Of a DNA stretch of 64,000 nt, positions 52,857-60,827 are shown piece by piece. The position numbers and the translations under genes were made by a program. Source of the DNA: JAVBNU01 sp031551265. GTDB taxonomy: Bacteria; Cyanobacteriota; Vampirovibrionia; Gastranaerophilales; Gastranaerophilaceae. The stretch is taken from assembly GCA_031551265.1 (NCBI GenBank), contig JAVBNU010000026.1, positions 9,472-73,471 of the forward strand, in the 5' to 3' direction. Positions within the stretch are counted from its first letter, which is position 1. Each line of letters begins with the position of its first letter. The notes under the pieces are model-generated. The model saw only the letters and a list, made by a program, of their open reading frames with translations, was not told where the DNA came from and searched no databases.

Positions 52857-52940
52857 CGGGACTGCCGCAGCTATCCCCTCCATTTCGCATCTGACATTAA
52901 GTCAGCTGCTCACGGAGTCCTTGCCACGTCCCGATATTTT
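52857..52940. other. Duplicated tRNA-Pro 5' end with fold-back segment
   Basis: AAAATATCGGGACGTGGC, the upstream flank and first bases of tRNA-Pro on the minus strand, occurs at 52805-52822 and again at 52923-52940. From 52857 to 52933 the sequence is 77 bases long with complementary ends (CGGGAC/GTCCCG) and an inner CTGAC/GTCAG hairpin. It lacks T-arm and D-arm sequences, so it is not a working tRNA. It may be a scar of earlier recombination. Confidence 0.5.
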
Positions 52941-52959
52941 TATGAAGTTTTCAAATTCC

Positions 52960-52983
52960 GTTGGGGTGGAAACCCCAACCTAC
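52960..52983. repeat. REP-like palindrome (GTTGGGGTGGAAACCCCAAC)
   Basis: A single copy of the GTTGGGGT...ACCCCAAC family followed by CTAC, as at 11167 and 13722. It is outside element B, so the repeat belongs to the chromosome. Confidence 0.8.
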
Positions 52984-53098
52984 ATTTTGGTAACTGTATT
53001 CCCAACGTTATTCCATGCTAGCTGAAATTTGAACTTTTTTCAAGTTGTTATTTATATTTGTGTTATTATTGGTGCGATAGGATATAGAGAGGTAAATT

Positions 53099-53506
53099 AT
53101 GAAAAAGATTATTTATTTGTTGTTGGCATTTGTTGTCGCAACATGTACGGTGTTTGCTGCTGAAACAAAAATCAACCCTGACAACATTAAAACAATGGAT
53201 CAGTACACAAATTATGTTGAGCAAGTGTTTTTTGATAAAACTCCAACAGCGTTTTCTTATGTAAAAAGACAAATTATTTACAAAGTAGAGATTGATCCGG
53301 CTGGTAAAATCAGTAATTACGAAGTTCTACAATCTTCAGGCTCAAAAAAATATGATGACAAAGTGCAAGATGCTGTGAATTCTGTGCTGCTTCCGGCATT
53401 CCCTAAGAAATCAAATGTGAAAAAACTAACTTTTACATATGATGTTGAAAAAAGAACGAACGTACAAGTTCCGGTTAATGTAGTATTACCAAAAATTAAA
53501 ATTTAA
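53099..53506 (+). CDS. Secreted TonB C-terminal-like protein
   Basis: A 135-residue protein with a signal peptide (MKKIIYLLLAFVVATCTVFA, cleavage after FAA). The mature part resembles the TonB C-terminal fold: YKVEIDPAGKISNYEVLQSS, then YDDKVQDAVNSVLLPAFPKK. There is no N-terminal TonB anchor or Pro-rich linker, so it is not a complete TonB; free-standing copies may bind envelope partners. AGAGGTAAATT precedes the ATG and a terminator follows. Confidence 0.75.
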   Translation: MKKIIYLLLAFVVATCTVFAAETKINPDNIKTMDQYTNYVEQVFFDKTPTAFSYVKRQIIYKVEIDPAGKISNYEVLQSSGSKKYDDKVQDAVNSVLLPAFPKKSNVKKLTFTYDVEKRTNVQVPVNVVLPKIKI

Positions 53507-53517
53507 CAGCATTTTTC

Positions 53518-53538
53518 GGTGCGTAAGACGCACCCTAC
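53518..53538. repeat. REP-like palindrome (GGTGCGTAAGACGCACC)
   Basis: A GGTGCGT/ACGCACC hairpin followed by CTAC, the same family as 10999, 11247, 13757 and 63101. It sits between the TonB-like gene and its terminator. Confidence 0.8.
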
Positions 53539-53547
53539 AATTTAAAG

Positions 53548-53575
53548 ACTCCCGAGATTTTCCTTGGGAGTTTTT
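53548..53575 (+). terminator. Intrinsic terminator after the TonB-like gene
   Basis: ACTCCC and GGGAGT form a 6-base stem around 12 bases and are followed by TTTTT on the plus strand. Confidence 0.8.
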
Positions 53576-53585
53576 AGTTAATTAA

Positions 53586-53819
53586 TTATTTTTTCCTGAA
53601 AATTACTTCATAACCTAAAATTTCGGCAACTTCTATCAATTCTTTTGAATATAGCTTATCTTCATTTAATTTTCTTGTGAAATTAGCTATTTTATCGTTA
53701 CGCCCGTATGCTTCATTAATGTTTCTTTTTACTGCAGAAATAGTCGTACCATTATATGTAATTAATGATTTTAAAGTCTTTGCCATATTGTTTGAGTGTA
53801 TGATTACTTCTTTTTCCAT
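53586..53819 (-). CDS. Small XRE-like regulator
   Basis: A 77-residue protein of a common compact type: MAKTLKSLITYNGTTISAVK, NEAYGRNDKIANFTRKL, then LIEVAEILGYEVIFRKK, a helix-turn-helix-like layout with a terminal beta strand. It may bind the large palindrome just upstream at 53856. No ribosome-binding site is visible. It is divergent from the 53924 gene. Confidence 0.68.
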   Translation of the reverse strand: MEKEVIIHSNNMAKTLKSLITYNGTTISAVKRNINEAYGRNDKIANFTRKLNEDKLYSKELIEVAEILGYEVIFRKK

Positions 53820-53855
53820 ACTATTATTTTACAATTTATTTACTAAAAGTTGATT

Positions 53856-53897
53856 TTTTATCTTATTATAATATAATTATATTGTAATAAGATAAAA
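53856..53897. promoter_or_regulatory. 42-base near-perfect palindrome between divergent small genes
   Basis: Arms TTTTATCTTATTA (53856-53868) and TAATAAGATAAAA (53885-53897) are perfectly complementary, and the 16-base centre is itself palindromic except for one pair. It lies in the gap between the divergent 53819 and 53924 genes and fits an operator for the small XRE-like regulator. Confidence 0.7.
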
Positions 53898-53923
53898 TAA
53901 TTACATAATATAAAGGGATTAAC

Positions 53924-54109
53924 ATGAAATACAATAAAAAAACAAAGCAGTTAGCTGAGCATGTGTGTCTTGTGTCAGAAAAACTGATTGTGCTTAATAA
54001 GTTTGCTTATGAATGTGATAAAAGAGCAGATGCGATGACTCTGATTAGTATTTCCTTGGGTTATTTGAGCAGACTTAAGAAAAAGATGGTAAAAATTTAT
54101 GATATTTAA
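53924..54109 (+). CDS. Small hypothetical protein (61 aa)
   Basis: A 61-residue basic protein (KTKQLAEHVCLVSEKLIVLN, then SLGYLSRLKKKMVKI) with no known domain. AAAGGGA lies before the ATG. It may be controlled with the divergent XRE-like gene through the shared palindrome. Confidence 0.5.
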   Translation: MKYNKKTKQLAEHVCLVSEKLIVLNKFAYECDKRADAMTLISISLGYLSRLKKKMVKIYDI

Positions 54110-54119
54110 ACATTTTTAC

Positions 54120-54860
54120 TCAAATCGCTGCGCCTTTTTGACTGACCATTTTATTTAATGCTTGTTTTGCGCCTTCGTATTCTTTAGCGAGTTTAATCAC
54201 AAAATCACTGGCTTCGAGGTCGCGCGCAATTGCTTCTTTGAGTTCATAGACTTCTGATGTTGTCATAACACTTACGTTATCGTTATTCATGAATTTGTAC
54301 ATTTGTTTAAATTTTTCTTGAGTTTTTGTATCATAGCCGGGCAGCTCGATTCTAAACGCGTACCACATGTGAAATTGATGCAGCATTTTATAAGTGTCGG
54401 GTTTTTTGTCGCAGATGACGAACATTTCGGAGGTTTTGAATGATATTGATAGTTTTTTATTTGCGATAATGTTGACAATAAAGTTTAGGTACAGGGCTTT
54501 GAGACCGCATAGAGGTGTGATAAATCCTTCTTCTTCACCAATGGTTTTTAAAATTGCATCTGCTCCTGCGAATCTATAGACAGGGGTTCCTTCTTCTTGT
54601 ACGAATCCCAGCAAAATTTCGGGGTCATTTTGGGCCGTTTTGACGATTTTTGTGATATCGGCTTCCATGCGTTTCTTTTTTTGTTCGGATTTTGAGTTTA
54701 GGTTCAGGCTTGCGCCTTCTTGCAGCACGACTTTATTAGTGCCGTTGGAGTAGGATGTGTTGGCTTTTTGGTAGGCTTGTAGCTGCTCCAAGCGCTTTTG
54801 CTGTCGTTTTTTCTGTAATTCAGCGATAAACTCGTAAAAAATATCTTTAAATCCTTGCAT
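54120..54860 (-). CDS. Hypothetical protein (246 aa)
   Basis: A soluble protein with a basic coiled N-terminus (FIAELQKKRQQKRLEQLQAY) and an unassigned folded part (about 75-246). I recognise no domain. AAAGGGAATTTT precedes the ATG. It is on the same strand as, and next to, the SFKA-tagged gene at 54940; both could be accessory proteins of the lineage. No membrane segment is seen. Confidence 0.65.
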   Translation of the reverse strand: MQGFKDIFYEFIAELQKKRQQKRLEQLQAYQKANTSYSNGTNKVVLQEGASLNLNSKSEQKKKRMEADITKIVKTAQNDPEILLGFVQEEGTPVYRFAGADAILKTIGEEEGFITPLCGLKALYLNFIVNIIANKKLSISFKTSEMFVICDKKPDTYKMLHQFHMWYAFRIELPGYDTKTQEKFKQMYKFMNNDNVSVMTTSEVYELKEAIARDLEASDFVIKLAKEYEGAKQALNKMVSQKGAAI

Positions 54861-54939
54861 AAAATTCCCTTTGATAAAAGTGTAACTTCCTATATATTTA
54901 ATAAAAACAATTCAGAGGAAAAAATTGCGCAAGGTAATA

Positions 54940-55680
54940 TTAAAATCCTGCCTCATAATAACTACCTGTATATACAAACCCTGGTAAAAAGCCTTGCATA
55001 TCTACTTGTGGTAAAGGTGGCTTTTCTTCTTTTGGTGGTAGTGAGTCTGACAAAAATCTTATTGTTGTGGGGTACACAGCGCCGCTTTTGGCTTGCATGC
55101 CTTTAATTATTATCTCATCATCAGGATTGGCGCATACTGCATTTAAGGTTTTCCAGTATTTATTTTTTTCGTGATTCATGGCGCGTCTAAAATCTTGAGG
55201 TAATTTAATTTCTCTATCATTAAACTGTCTATTAATTTCGGAAAAACCTTTGCTCGCGTTATTTACTTTTTCAGCGTCTTTGCCGGTTAAAATGTACACA
55301 TCACCGGTTTGGCTGTTAGCGACTTTAGCAACAGCTCTGTCGCCGTATTCATGGAACAAATGTGCCGGCTTCTCTTTATGGCTTGCAGGTAGATATTCCT
55401 TATCTTTTAGTGAAAATTGTTTTAGTAATTCATTATTCTTATCTATAATAGCGTGTCTTTCTTTGATATGGTCACGCCCAAGGCTTTTAAGCCGTCTGTC
55501 TTTTCTACGTATAGCGTCAATTAAATTTTGGGCTGCAGAAGTTACTTCTTTAAAGTCAGACCAGCAGCCGTTTTCGATTTCCACATCTTTGACCAAATAC
55601 ACGGCTTTAAAGCTGACAGCGTTGTTTTGCTGTCTTTTATAGTTATTATTACACGTATAGGGCGCAATCGGACGAATCAT
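54940..55680 (-). CDS. Hypothetical protein with VSFKA tag
   Basis: A 246-residue protein. ATG 55680 (MIRPIAPYTCNNNYKRQ) has GGAG 9 bases upstream; the frame extends 5 codons further to 55695. The tag NNAVSFKAVYLVKDVE lies at about 20-35. The rest is soluble, with basic KDRRLKSLGRDHIKERHAI and a Pro-rich C-terminus (LPPKEEKPPLPQVDMQGFLP). No domain is recognised. Confidence 0.65.
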   Translation of the reverse strand: MIRPIAPYTCNNNYKRQQNNAVSFKAVYLVKDVEIENGCWSDFKEVTSAAQNLIDAIRRKDRRLKSLGRDHIKERHAIIDKNNELLKQFSLKDKEYLPASHKEKPAHLFHEYGDRAVAKVANSQTGDVYILTGKDAEKVNNASKGFSEINRQFNDREIKLPQDFRRAMNHEKNKYWKTLNAVCANPDDEIIIKGMQAKSGAVYPTTIRFLSDSLPPKEEKPPLPQVDMQGFLPGFVYTGSYYEAGF

Positions 55681-55838
55681 TGTTACACACTCCAAACTTT
55701 CTAATATTATAAGAACCTTGAATGAAAATTTGTGCTTTTTTTGTACGAAGTTTTACAAAACTTAAAGGACTATTCAGTTTTGGGCTGGAAAGTTTGAGCA
55801 GCTCGGGTTATAATTTTATCGTAAGGATGTAGAGTGAC

Positions 55839-56726
55839 ATGTTGCCAGAAAAACTAGAAAACACTGTAGAGACGAAGCCTAAAAAGACTTTCAAAAATAT
55901 TTTAAAATATTTTTTAGTTAGTGCTGTGTCTATGCCTGTAATATTTTTTGTGATTGTGACAATCGGGTCAAATATGCTGTATTTTCCGAAATTTGACATA
56001 CATCCTACAACGATGCCCCATAAGGACGTGTATTTTAAAACCGGCGATAACAATATTTTGAACGCGTGGTATGTTAAGGCCAAAAAAGGTAAGCCAACGG
56101 TGGTTTTTAGCCATGGTAACGGTGATAATATCACCGAATTTTTCCCGATGCTGAAAGCTGCGACTGACTTGGGCTATGGTGTTTTTATTTATGATTACCG
56201 CGGATATGGCAAAAGTGAGGGGATTCCTCATGAGGATGGGTTATACGAAGATTTGGAAAGTGCAATTAAGTATTTAAATAATCAACATCATATAAAAAAC
56301 AAAGACATAATTTTGTGGGGCTTGTCCATGGGCGGGGGGGTTACTGCTGAGATTGCGTCAAAAGACAGCTTCAGGGGTGTTATTTTGCAGAGTACTTTTT
56401 CTAATATCAGGGATATGGTTGTTTATAGCTTAAATACTGTTTTTCTGAGAAATGAAACCAATAATTTTATAAAAAATGTGATTACAAAATTTGTCTATGC
56501 AGTGCCGATTATACAAGAATACGATACTAAAACTAAAATAAAAAAGATTAATGTGCCGCTTTTGATTTTGCATTCAAAGCAAGATACAAAAATACCGTAT
56601 GAGCAGGCAAAGGAAAATTATGCTAATAATGTCAATGCCAAGCTATACATATCTGAGCATGGCGGGCATGATGAGTATGGCTGGAGTGACTTGAAAGTAA
56701 GACAATTCTTGAAAGGCTTGATGTAG
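55839..56726 (+). CDS. Membrane-anchored alpha/beta hydrolase
   Basis: A 295-residue protein. One N-terminal transmembrane helix (YFLVSAVSMPVIFFVIVTIG) is followed by an alpha/beta-hydrolase fold. The oxyanion segment is VVFSHGNGDNI, the nucleophile elbow LWGLSMGGGVTAEI, the acid is in LLILHSKQDTKIP, and the catalytic His is in EHGGHDEYG. It resembles BEM46/YqkD-type esterases of unknown substrate. A TATAAT box at 55809 lies about 25 bases before the ATG, and AAGGATG serves as the ribosome-binding region. Confidence 0.85.
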   Translation: MLPEKLENTVETKPKKTFKNILKYFLVSAVSMPVIFFVIVTIGSNMLYFPKFDIHPTTMPHKDVYFKTGDNNILNAWYVKAKKGKPTVVFSHGNGDNITEFFPMLKAATDLGYGVFIYDYRGYGKSEGIPHEDGLYEDLESAIKYLNNQHHIKNKDIILWGLSMGGGVTAEIASKDSFRGVILQSTFSNIRDMVVYSLNTVFLRNETNNFIKNVITKFVYAVPIIQEYDTKTKIKKINVPLLILHSKQDTKIPYEQAKENYANNVNAKLYISEHGGHDEYGWSDLKVRQFLKGLM

Positions 56727-57344
56727 CTACTGCATACCTTTTAGTCTGCTTTCAGGGTCAATGATGCTTGTTATACGTAATCCGAAGTTGTCTTCAATAA
56801 CCACAACCTCTCCGTTTGCGATATGTTTGCCGTTTGCGAACAGTGAAACAGGTTCACCTGCAATTTTATCCAGTTCGATGATTGAGCCGCGGGTTAGTTC
56901 TAAAATCTTTTTAATCGGTAGTTCGCAGCGACCTAATTCGACGGTTAATTCCAGTTTAATATCGAGAAGCATTTCAAGGTTTTTGTTTTCTTCACCATAA
57001 ACTTTTTGGTCGTTTTCAAATGACATAAATTCAACAGGTTGAACTGTGACGGTGCCGCTGCCTGCAGTCATGTCAATTGTTGCCTCTGCTTCAGTTTCTC
57101 CAAAAGACTCGAAAGATAGATTTTCAGGAGTGTATGATGACAAGTCAGGCTCGATTGTTTTTGCAGGTTCCGGCGCTGCAGCTTTAGCGGGCTCAGCCTT
57201 TTTTGTTTCAACAGCCTCGGGTTCCGGTTCTGCTTTTGTTTCTGATTTAGCCGATTTTTTGGGTTTTTCATCATTATCATTGAAGCCGGAAATTTTATTT
57301 TCCAAAATCGATTCTAATTCATCCTTGTCATTTTCATTTGCCAT
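56727..57344 (-). CDS. fliN: Flagellar motor switch protein FliN
   Basis: A 205-residue protein whose C-terminal 80 residues form the SpoA/FliN domain: MLLDIKLELTVELGRCELPI then KILELTRGSIIELDK and GEVVVIEDNFGLRITSI. The first 120 residues are an acidic, Ala/Glu/Lys-rich low-complexity tail, longer than in most FliN. It sits in the switch complex (C-ring) and binds CheY-type signals with FliM. It ends the motA-motB-fliL-fliM-fliN operon. GAGAGG precedes the ATG. Confidence 0.9.
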   Translation of the reverse strand: MANENDKDELESILENKISGFNDNDEKPKKSAKSETKAEPEPEAVETKKAEPAKAAAPEPAKTIEPDLSSYTPENLSFESFGETEAEATIDMTAGSGTVTVQPVEFMSFENDQKVYGEENKNLEMLLDIKLELTVELGRCELPIKKILELTRGSIIELDKIAGEPVSLFANGKHIANGEVVVIEDNFGLRITSIIDPESRLKGMQ

Positions 57345-57356
57345 TGAAAATCCTCT

Positions 57357-58364
57357 CTAATCATAATTCTTCAGAATATTGTAAGTTTCGTCGTATATAT
57401 CTGTTATTTTAACACATATTTTATTTTTAATTTTACCGGGTCGTGCGAAGAATTTCTTTTTCTCGTTTATCATAACGATTACGTCGTCTTCAATTTTTTC
57501 ATCGAGTTTGATGACGTCACCTGTTTTGAGCGAGAGAAAATCTTCCGCCGTAATCTCGCAACCACCGAATAAAACGTCTATTACTGCAGTTGTTGTGTTG
57601 AGTTTGTTAATCATTTTTTTCTGCTCATCGGTATTAGCGATAATCCCTTGAGCCTGATAAATATGCTGTGTGGTGAGCTGTGTCAAAATGTTTTCCAGGA
57701 ACGGGTATGTGAAACAGAAACTCATCAAGCCGAAGTATCTTCCGGCGATTTGGATTTCAAACGTAATCAGTGCAACGATTTCACCGGGTGAAGCGATTTG
57801 AATCATGTTATAGTCTTTATCAAGGCCGATGATGTTGCCGCTGACGGGGATAACGTGTGCCCAGGCGTGTTCTAGTGTTTTGATTGTGCGCTCAATCAAT
57901 TTTTTAGCAAGAGATTCTTCGATGTCTGTTAATTCGCGTGTTGAATTCTCACAAATCCCTACACCGCCTAACATACGGTCAACAATAGCAGATAAAACTT
58001 CAAAACCGATACCGATTAAAACCTGACCGGGCAGCGGGCTAAGCTCGAAAATCCCAATTGTAACGGGTGTTGGCATTGAACGTACAAATTCGTCATAAGT
58101 CAGCTGGTCAACTGATACAACGTCTATCTCAATAGGCATACGTAAATATGCCGATAAATTGAGTGAAAGCTGCCGCGAAAACTCACGGTGAATATCCTGC
58201 AAGCCTCTTAGGTGATCTTTTGAGAATTTGTCGGGACGTCTGAAGTTGTAGAGTTTAAACCCTCTTTTATATTCATCATTAGCGTCTTCAAAATAACTTT
58301 GGCTTTCCGATTCAAAGTCAAATCCTGCGTTTTCGTTATTCATTTTTGCGTCGTATGCACACAT
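57357..58364 (-). CDS. fliM: Flagellar motor switch protein FliM
   Basis: A 335-residue FliM. The middle domain (about 50-230) includes FKLYNFRRPDKFSKDHLRGL and LSAYLRMPIEIDVVSVDQLT, followed by a C-terminal SpoA-like domain. The usual N-terminal CheY-binding LSQxEIDxLL helix is not evident; an acidic DFESESQSYFEDANDE stretch stands there, so switching may differ. ATG 58364 follows AAGGAAA at 12 bases; ATG 58343 is an alternative. Confidence 0.92.
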   Translation of the reverse strand: MCAYDAKMNNENAGFDFESESQSYFEDANDEYKRGFKLYNFRRPDKFSKDHLRGLQDIHREFSRQLSLNLSAYLRMPIEIDVVSVDQLTYDEFVRSMPTPVTIGIFELSPLPGQVLIGIGFEVLSAIVDRMLGGVGICENSTRELTDIEESLAKKLIERTIKTLEHAWAHVIPVSGNIIGLDKDYNMIQIASPGEIVALITFEIQIAGRYFGLMSFCFTYPFLENILTQLTTQHIYQAQGIIANTDEQKKMINKLNTTTAVIDVLFGGCEITAEDFLSLKTGDVIKLDEKIEDDVIVMINEKKKFFARPGKIKNKICVKITDIYDETYNILKNYD

Positions 58365-58380
58365 TATGTTGTTGTTTTCC

Positions 58381-59001
58381 TTATTGCATAATAAACTGGC
58401 CGAAACTTACTCTTAGAACTTCACGTTCACCGCCGAAAATGGCGTTTATTTGTTCGGTTATTTGTTCTTTTGCAAGCTCTTTACCCGTGGCTGTTGCCAG
58501 CTCATCAGATGTTTTGCTTGATAATACTGTGATAATTACGTCCCTGATGGCAGGTCTGTATTGTGCCATCATTTGTTCAAATTGCTCTTTAGGGTCAACA
58601 GCCGGGGCTCCGCCGCCATGACCGTGTCCGCCGCCGCCTTTGGCTTCAACGACCTGATTCATAGGATCAGTCTCGATTGTTGTTACTTCAATTGCAACAG
58701 CTGTTTTCAGGTATGCTTTAGTTGACGAGTCGGCCAAATTCATTGTAAATTCGCCCAAATCAAGTACAACGCCTTTGGTTGGCACGTCGGCTGTATCTTC
58801 TTCAACCGGCTCTTCATTTTTAGCCAGCATAGCTTTTTGAGTTTTGCTTATGTCGCTCATCATGATGTAATTTACGCCCAAAAAGATTGAGCATATTAGC
58901 GTTGTTGTTATGACATTCACCAACAACCCGCCGCCTTTAGCTGGTACTTTATTTTCTTCATTTTTCATTTTTATATCTTTTTGTGCGTCCGGTTTTGACA
59001 T
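58381..59001 (-). CDS. fliL: Flagellar basal body-associated protein FliL
   Basis: A 206-residue FliL. It has a transmembrane helix (GLLVNVITTTLICSIFLGVN) near 25-45 and a periplasmic FliL domain (VLDLGEFTMNLAD ... YLKTAVAIEVT ... VLRVSFGQFIMQ). A Gly/His-rich insert GGGGHGHGGGAPAVD sits in the middle and may bind metal. FliL helps keep the stator in place. ATG 59001 with GGAG upstream is chosen over 59013. Confidence 0.9.
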   Translation of the reverse strand: MSKPDAQKDIKMKNEENKVPAKGGGLLVNVITTTLICSIFLGVNYIMMSDISKTQKAMLAKNEEPVEEDTADVPTKGVVLDLGEFTMNLADSSTKAYLKTAVAIEVTTIETDPMNQVVEAKGGGGHGHGGGAPAVDPKEQFEQMMAQYRPAIRDVIITVLSSKTSDELATATGKELAKEQITEQINAIFGGEREVLRVSFGQFIMQ

Positions 59002-59020
59002 ATTCTTCTCCATTCGTTAA

Positions 59021-59668
59021 TTATTTTTGCAAATTTAGTATCACTATGTCCACACGTCTGTTTTGTTCGCGTCCTTTAGCTGTTTGGTTGGATTCAAGCG
59101 GGGTAAACTCCCCGTATCCAAGGGCTGAAAATCTCCCCGGATTTATTCCATACTTTTCAACTAAATATTTAATCATATTTGTGGCACGTATTGTTGATAA
59201 TTCCCAATTTGATTCATATTTACTCGTTTTAATTGGTATAGAGTCAGTGTGGCCTTCTATTACTATTTTATTATCTATTTTCACCAGATACTCTGCTACT
59301 TTGTCCAAAGCATTTTGGGCATCTACTTTTATTATAGCAGAACCTTCGTTAAAGAGAGTATTATTATTTATACGGATAGTTACACCACGCTCTGAGCTTA
59401 TAAATTGCGCTTGGTTCAAGACCTTTTCCTTTTCGGCAATTTTGTTAAGTTCGTTAATAATCTTTTGATTTTCTCTTTCTTGAGCAGCGCCTGTGTCTTG
59501 AAATTTTTGTTCTATTTGGGTTTTTATTTCTTTGATGTGCGTGGATTCCATGTTCGATATGGCGTAAAGCACCATGAACAAAGCCAAAAGCATAGTCACA
59601 AAATCCGCATAGGATATAACCCAGCGGTTTATGTAGTCTTTTGAATTTGTATAGTAGTCTTGTCTCAT
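59021..59668 (-). CDS. motB: Flagellar motor protein MotB
   Basis: A 215-residue stator subunit. The N-terminal helix WVISYADFVTMLLALFMVLY contains the proton-binding Asp of MotB. A plug and linker region follows. The C-terminal OmpA-like peptidoglycan-binding domain has VIEGHTDSIPI, SNWELSTIRATN and NRRVDIVIL. It anchors the stator to the cell wall. The ATG overlaps the motA stop (ATGA). Confidence 0.94.
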   Translation of the reverse strand: MRQDYYTNSKDYINRWVISYADFVTMLLALFMVLYAISNMESTHIKEIKTQIEQKFQDTGAAQERENQKIINELNKIAEKEKVLNQAQFISSERGVTIRINNNTLFNEGSAIIKVDAQNALDKVAEYLVKIDNKIVIEGHTDSIPIKTSKYESNWELSTIRATNMIKYLVEKYGINPGRFSALGYGEFTPLESNQTAKGREQNRRVDIVILNLQK

Positions 59669-60459
59669 ACGCGAACCCCGCTACCCGGTCTCTTGAATGA
59701 ATACTCCCTGTTGTGAAATTTCAGATATGCAAGAATTTTTTCTTCAATTACCGCAGGATGTTCCATCATATGAATTGATAAAATTCCCTGCAATATGACT
59801 TCTTTTAACATTATTTTCTCTCTTAGAATTAATTTCAAATGTCCCGCAATCGGCAAGAAAATGATATTAGCAATCCCGACCCCATAAAGTGTTGCTACAA
59901 AAGCGATTGCAATGCCTGCGCCCAGTTTTGTCGTATCGGTTAAATTTTGCATAACGTGAATCAGCCCTAAAACAGCGCCCACGATACCAAAAGTTGGAGC
60001 ATAACCGCCTAAAGCTTCGAATACTCTGGAGTTTATAAGCTCCTGTTCTTCTTCATAAGCAATTTCAGCACTTAAAATTTCGTGCAGCAGTTGAGGGTTG
60101 TTAATGTCAATCAACAGACTAATTCCGCGTTTGAGAAAACCGTCACTTATGTTGTCTGTACATTCTCTTAATTCAAAAAGCCCGTGTCTGCGCGCGATAT
60201 GAGCCAGTTGTAGGATTTCGTCGATAACTTTATACGTGTAGTTAGTGTCAGGTTTAAAAAATATTGCAAGAGAGGATTTTAAAGCGCCAATGACAGTTTT
60301 TGCGGGAAAATTCAAGAAGGCAGCGCAAAAGGTGCCGCCAAACACAATCAAAAGTGGTATTGGCTGAAATAACATACCAATCGGACTTTTCTCGATGATT
60401 TGTATGCCGAAAAGTATCACTAATGCTACAACTATTGCCATTATTGAACAAATATTCAA
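59665..60459 (-). CDS. motA: Flagellar motor protein MotA
   Basis: A 264-residue stator subunit with four transmembrane segments: MAIVVALVILFGIQII, PLLIVFGGTFCAAFL, APTFGIVGAVLGLIHVM and IAIAFVATLYGVGIANIIFL. The cytoplasmic loop between helices 2 and 3 carries charged residues that act on FliG. With MotB it forms the proton or sodium channel of the motor. It starts with TTG at 60459 with AGAGG upstream; ATG 60441 would cut into the first helix. First gene of the motor operon. Confidence 0.94.
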   Translation of the reverse strand: MNICSIMAIVVALVILFGIQIIEKSPIGMLFQPIPLLIVFGGTFCAAFLNFPAKTVIGALKSSLAIFFKPDTNYTYKVIDEILQLAHIARRHGLFELRECTDNISDGFLKRGISLLIDINNPQLLHEILSAEIAYEEEQELINSRVFEALGGYAPTFGIVGAVLGLIHVMQNLTDTTKLGAGIAIAFVATLYGVGIANIIFLPIAGHLKLILREKIMLKEVILQGILSIHMMEHPAVIEEKILAYLKFHNREYSFKRPGSGVRV

Positions 60460-60827
60460 TTGAAAAAAACCTCTTGCTATTCCCCTACAAAGATTTTCCT
60501 ACATTTTGACTAATACCATATCCACTATTTATAGGATTTTTAATGAAGTTTGTGAGGTTTTTGGATTAAAAAACTCTACGTTCTTCGAGTATTAAGTATT
60601 CACGTTACCCCGCAGAGCTAAGCTATGAATATTTTTTGAAACGTACTCTGTGCGGGGTCTTTCCTACTCGGAGTTTCACTTATTTCAATAAAAAGACTTC
60701 GTTTGCAGTTCGGATAGATACCGCACACAAATGCTTGTTTTAAAATGCTATATTTGGCGCTGCGGTATGACGCGAGATATTTTATATGCTCTTTATCGTT
60801 ATTTTTTCCCGTTCAAGCAAATTCCCG
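60460..60827. other. Gap upstream of motA holding repeat copy 2
   Basis: Apart from the repeat at 60604-60771 this gap is AT-rich. It should hold the motA promoter, on the minus strand around 60480-60560. No RNA gene is seen. Confidence 0.4.
60604..60771 (-). repeat. Two-hairpin dispersed repeat (REPIN/MITE-like), copy 2
   Basis: The reverse complement matches 331-502 at both ends and at the two inner motifs (GTCATACCGCAGCGC, TGTGCGGTATC, GGAAAGACCCCGCAC, CTGCGGGGTAAC), while the linker sequence differs. At 168 bases it is nearly the same length. It lies between motA and the 60828 gene. Confidence 0.8.

Noticed and set aside
52857..52933. Possible extra tRNA beside tRNA-Pro
   Set aside because: The acceptor-like ends pair, but there is no GGTTCAAATCC-type T arm or proper D arm, and the anticodon stem is only 4-5 bases with misfit neighbours.
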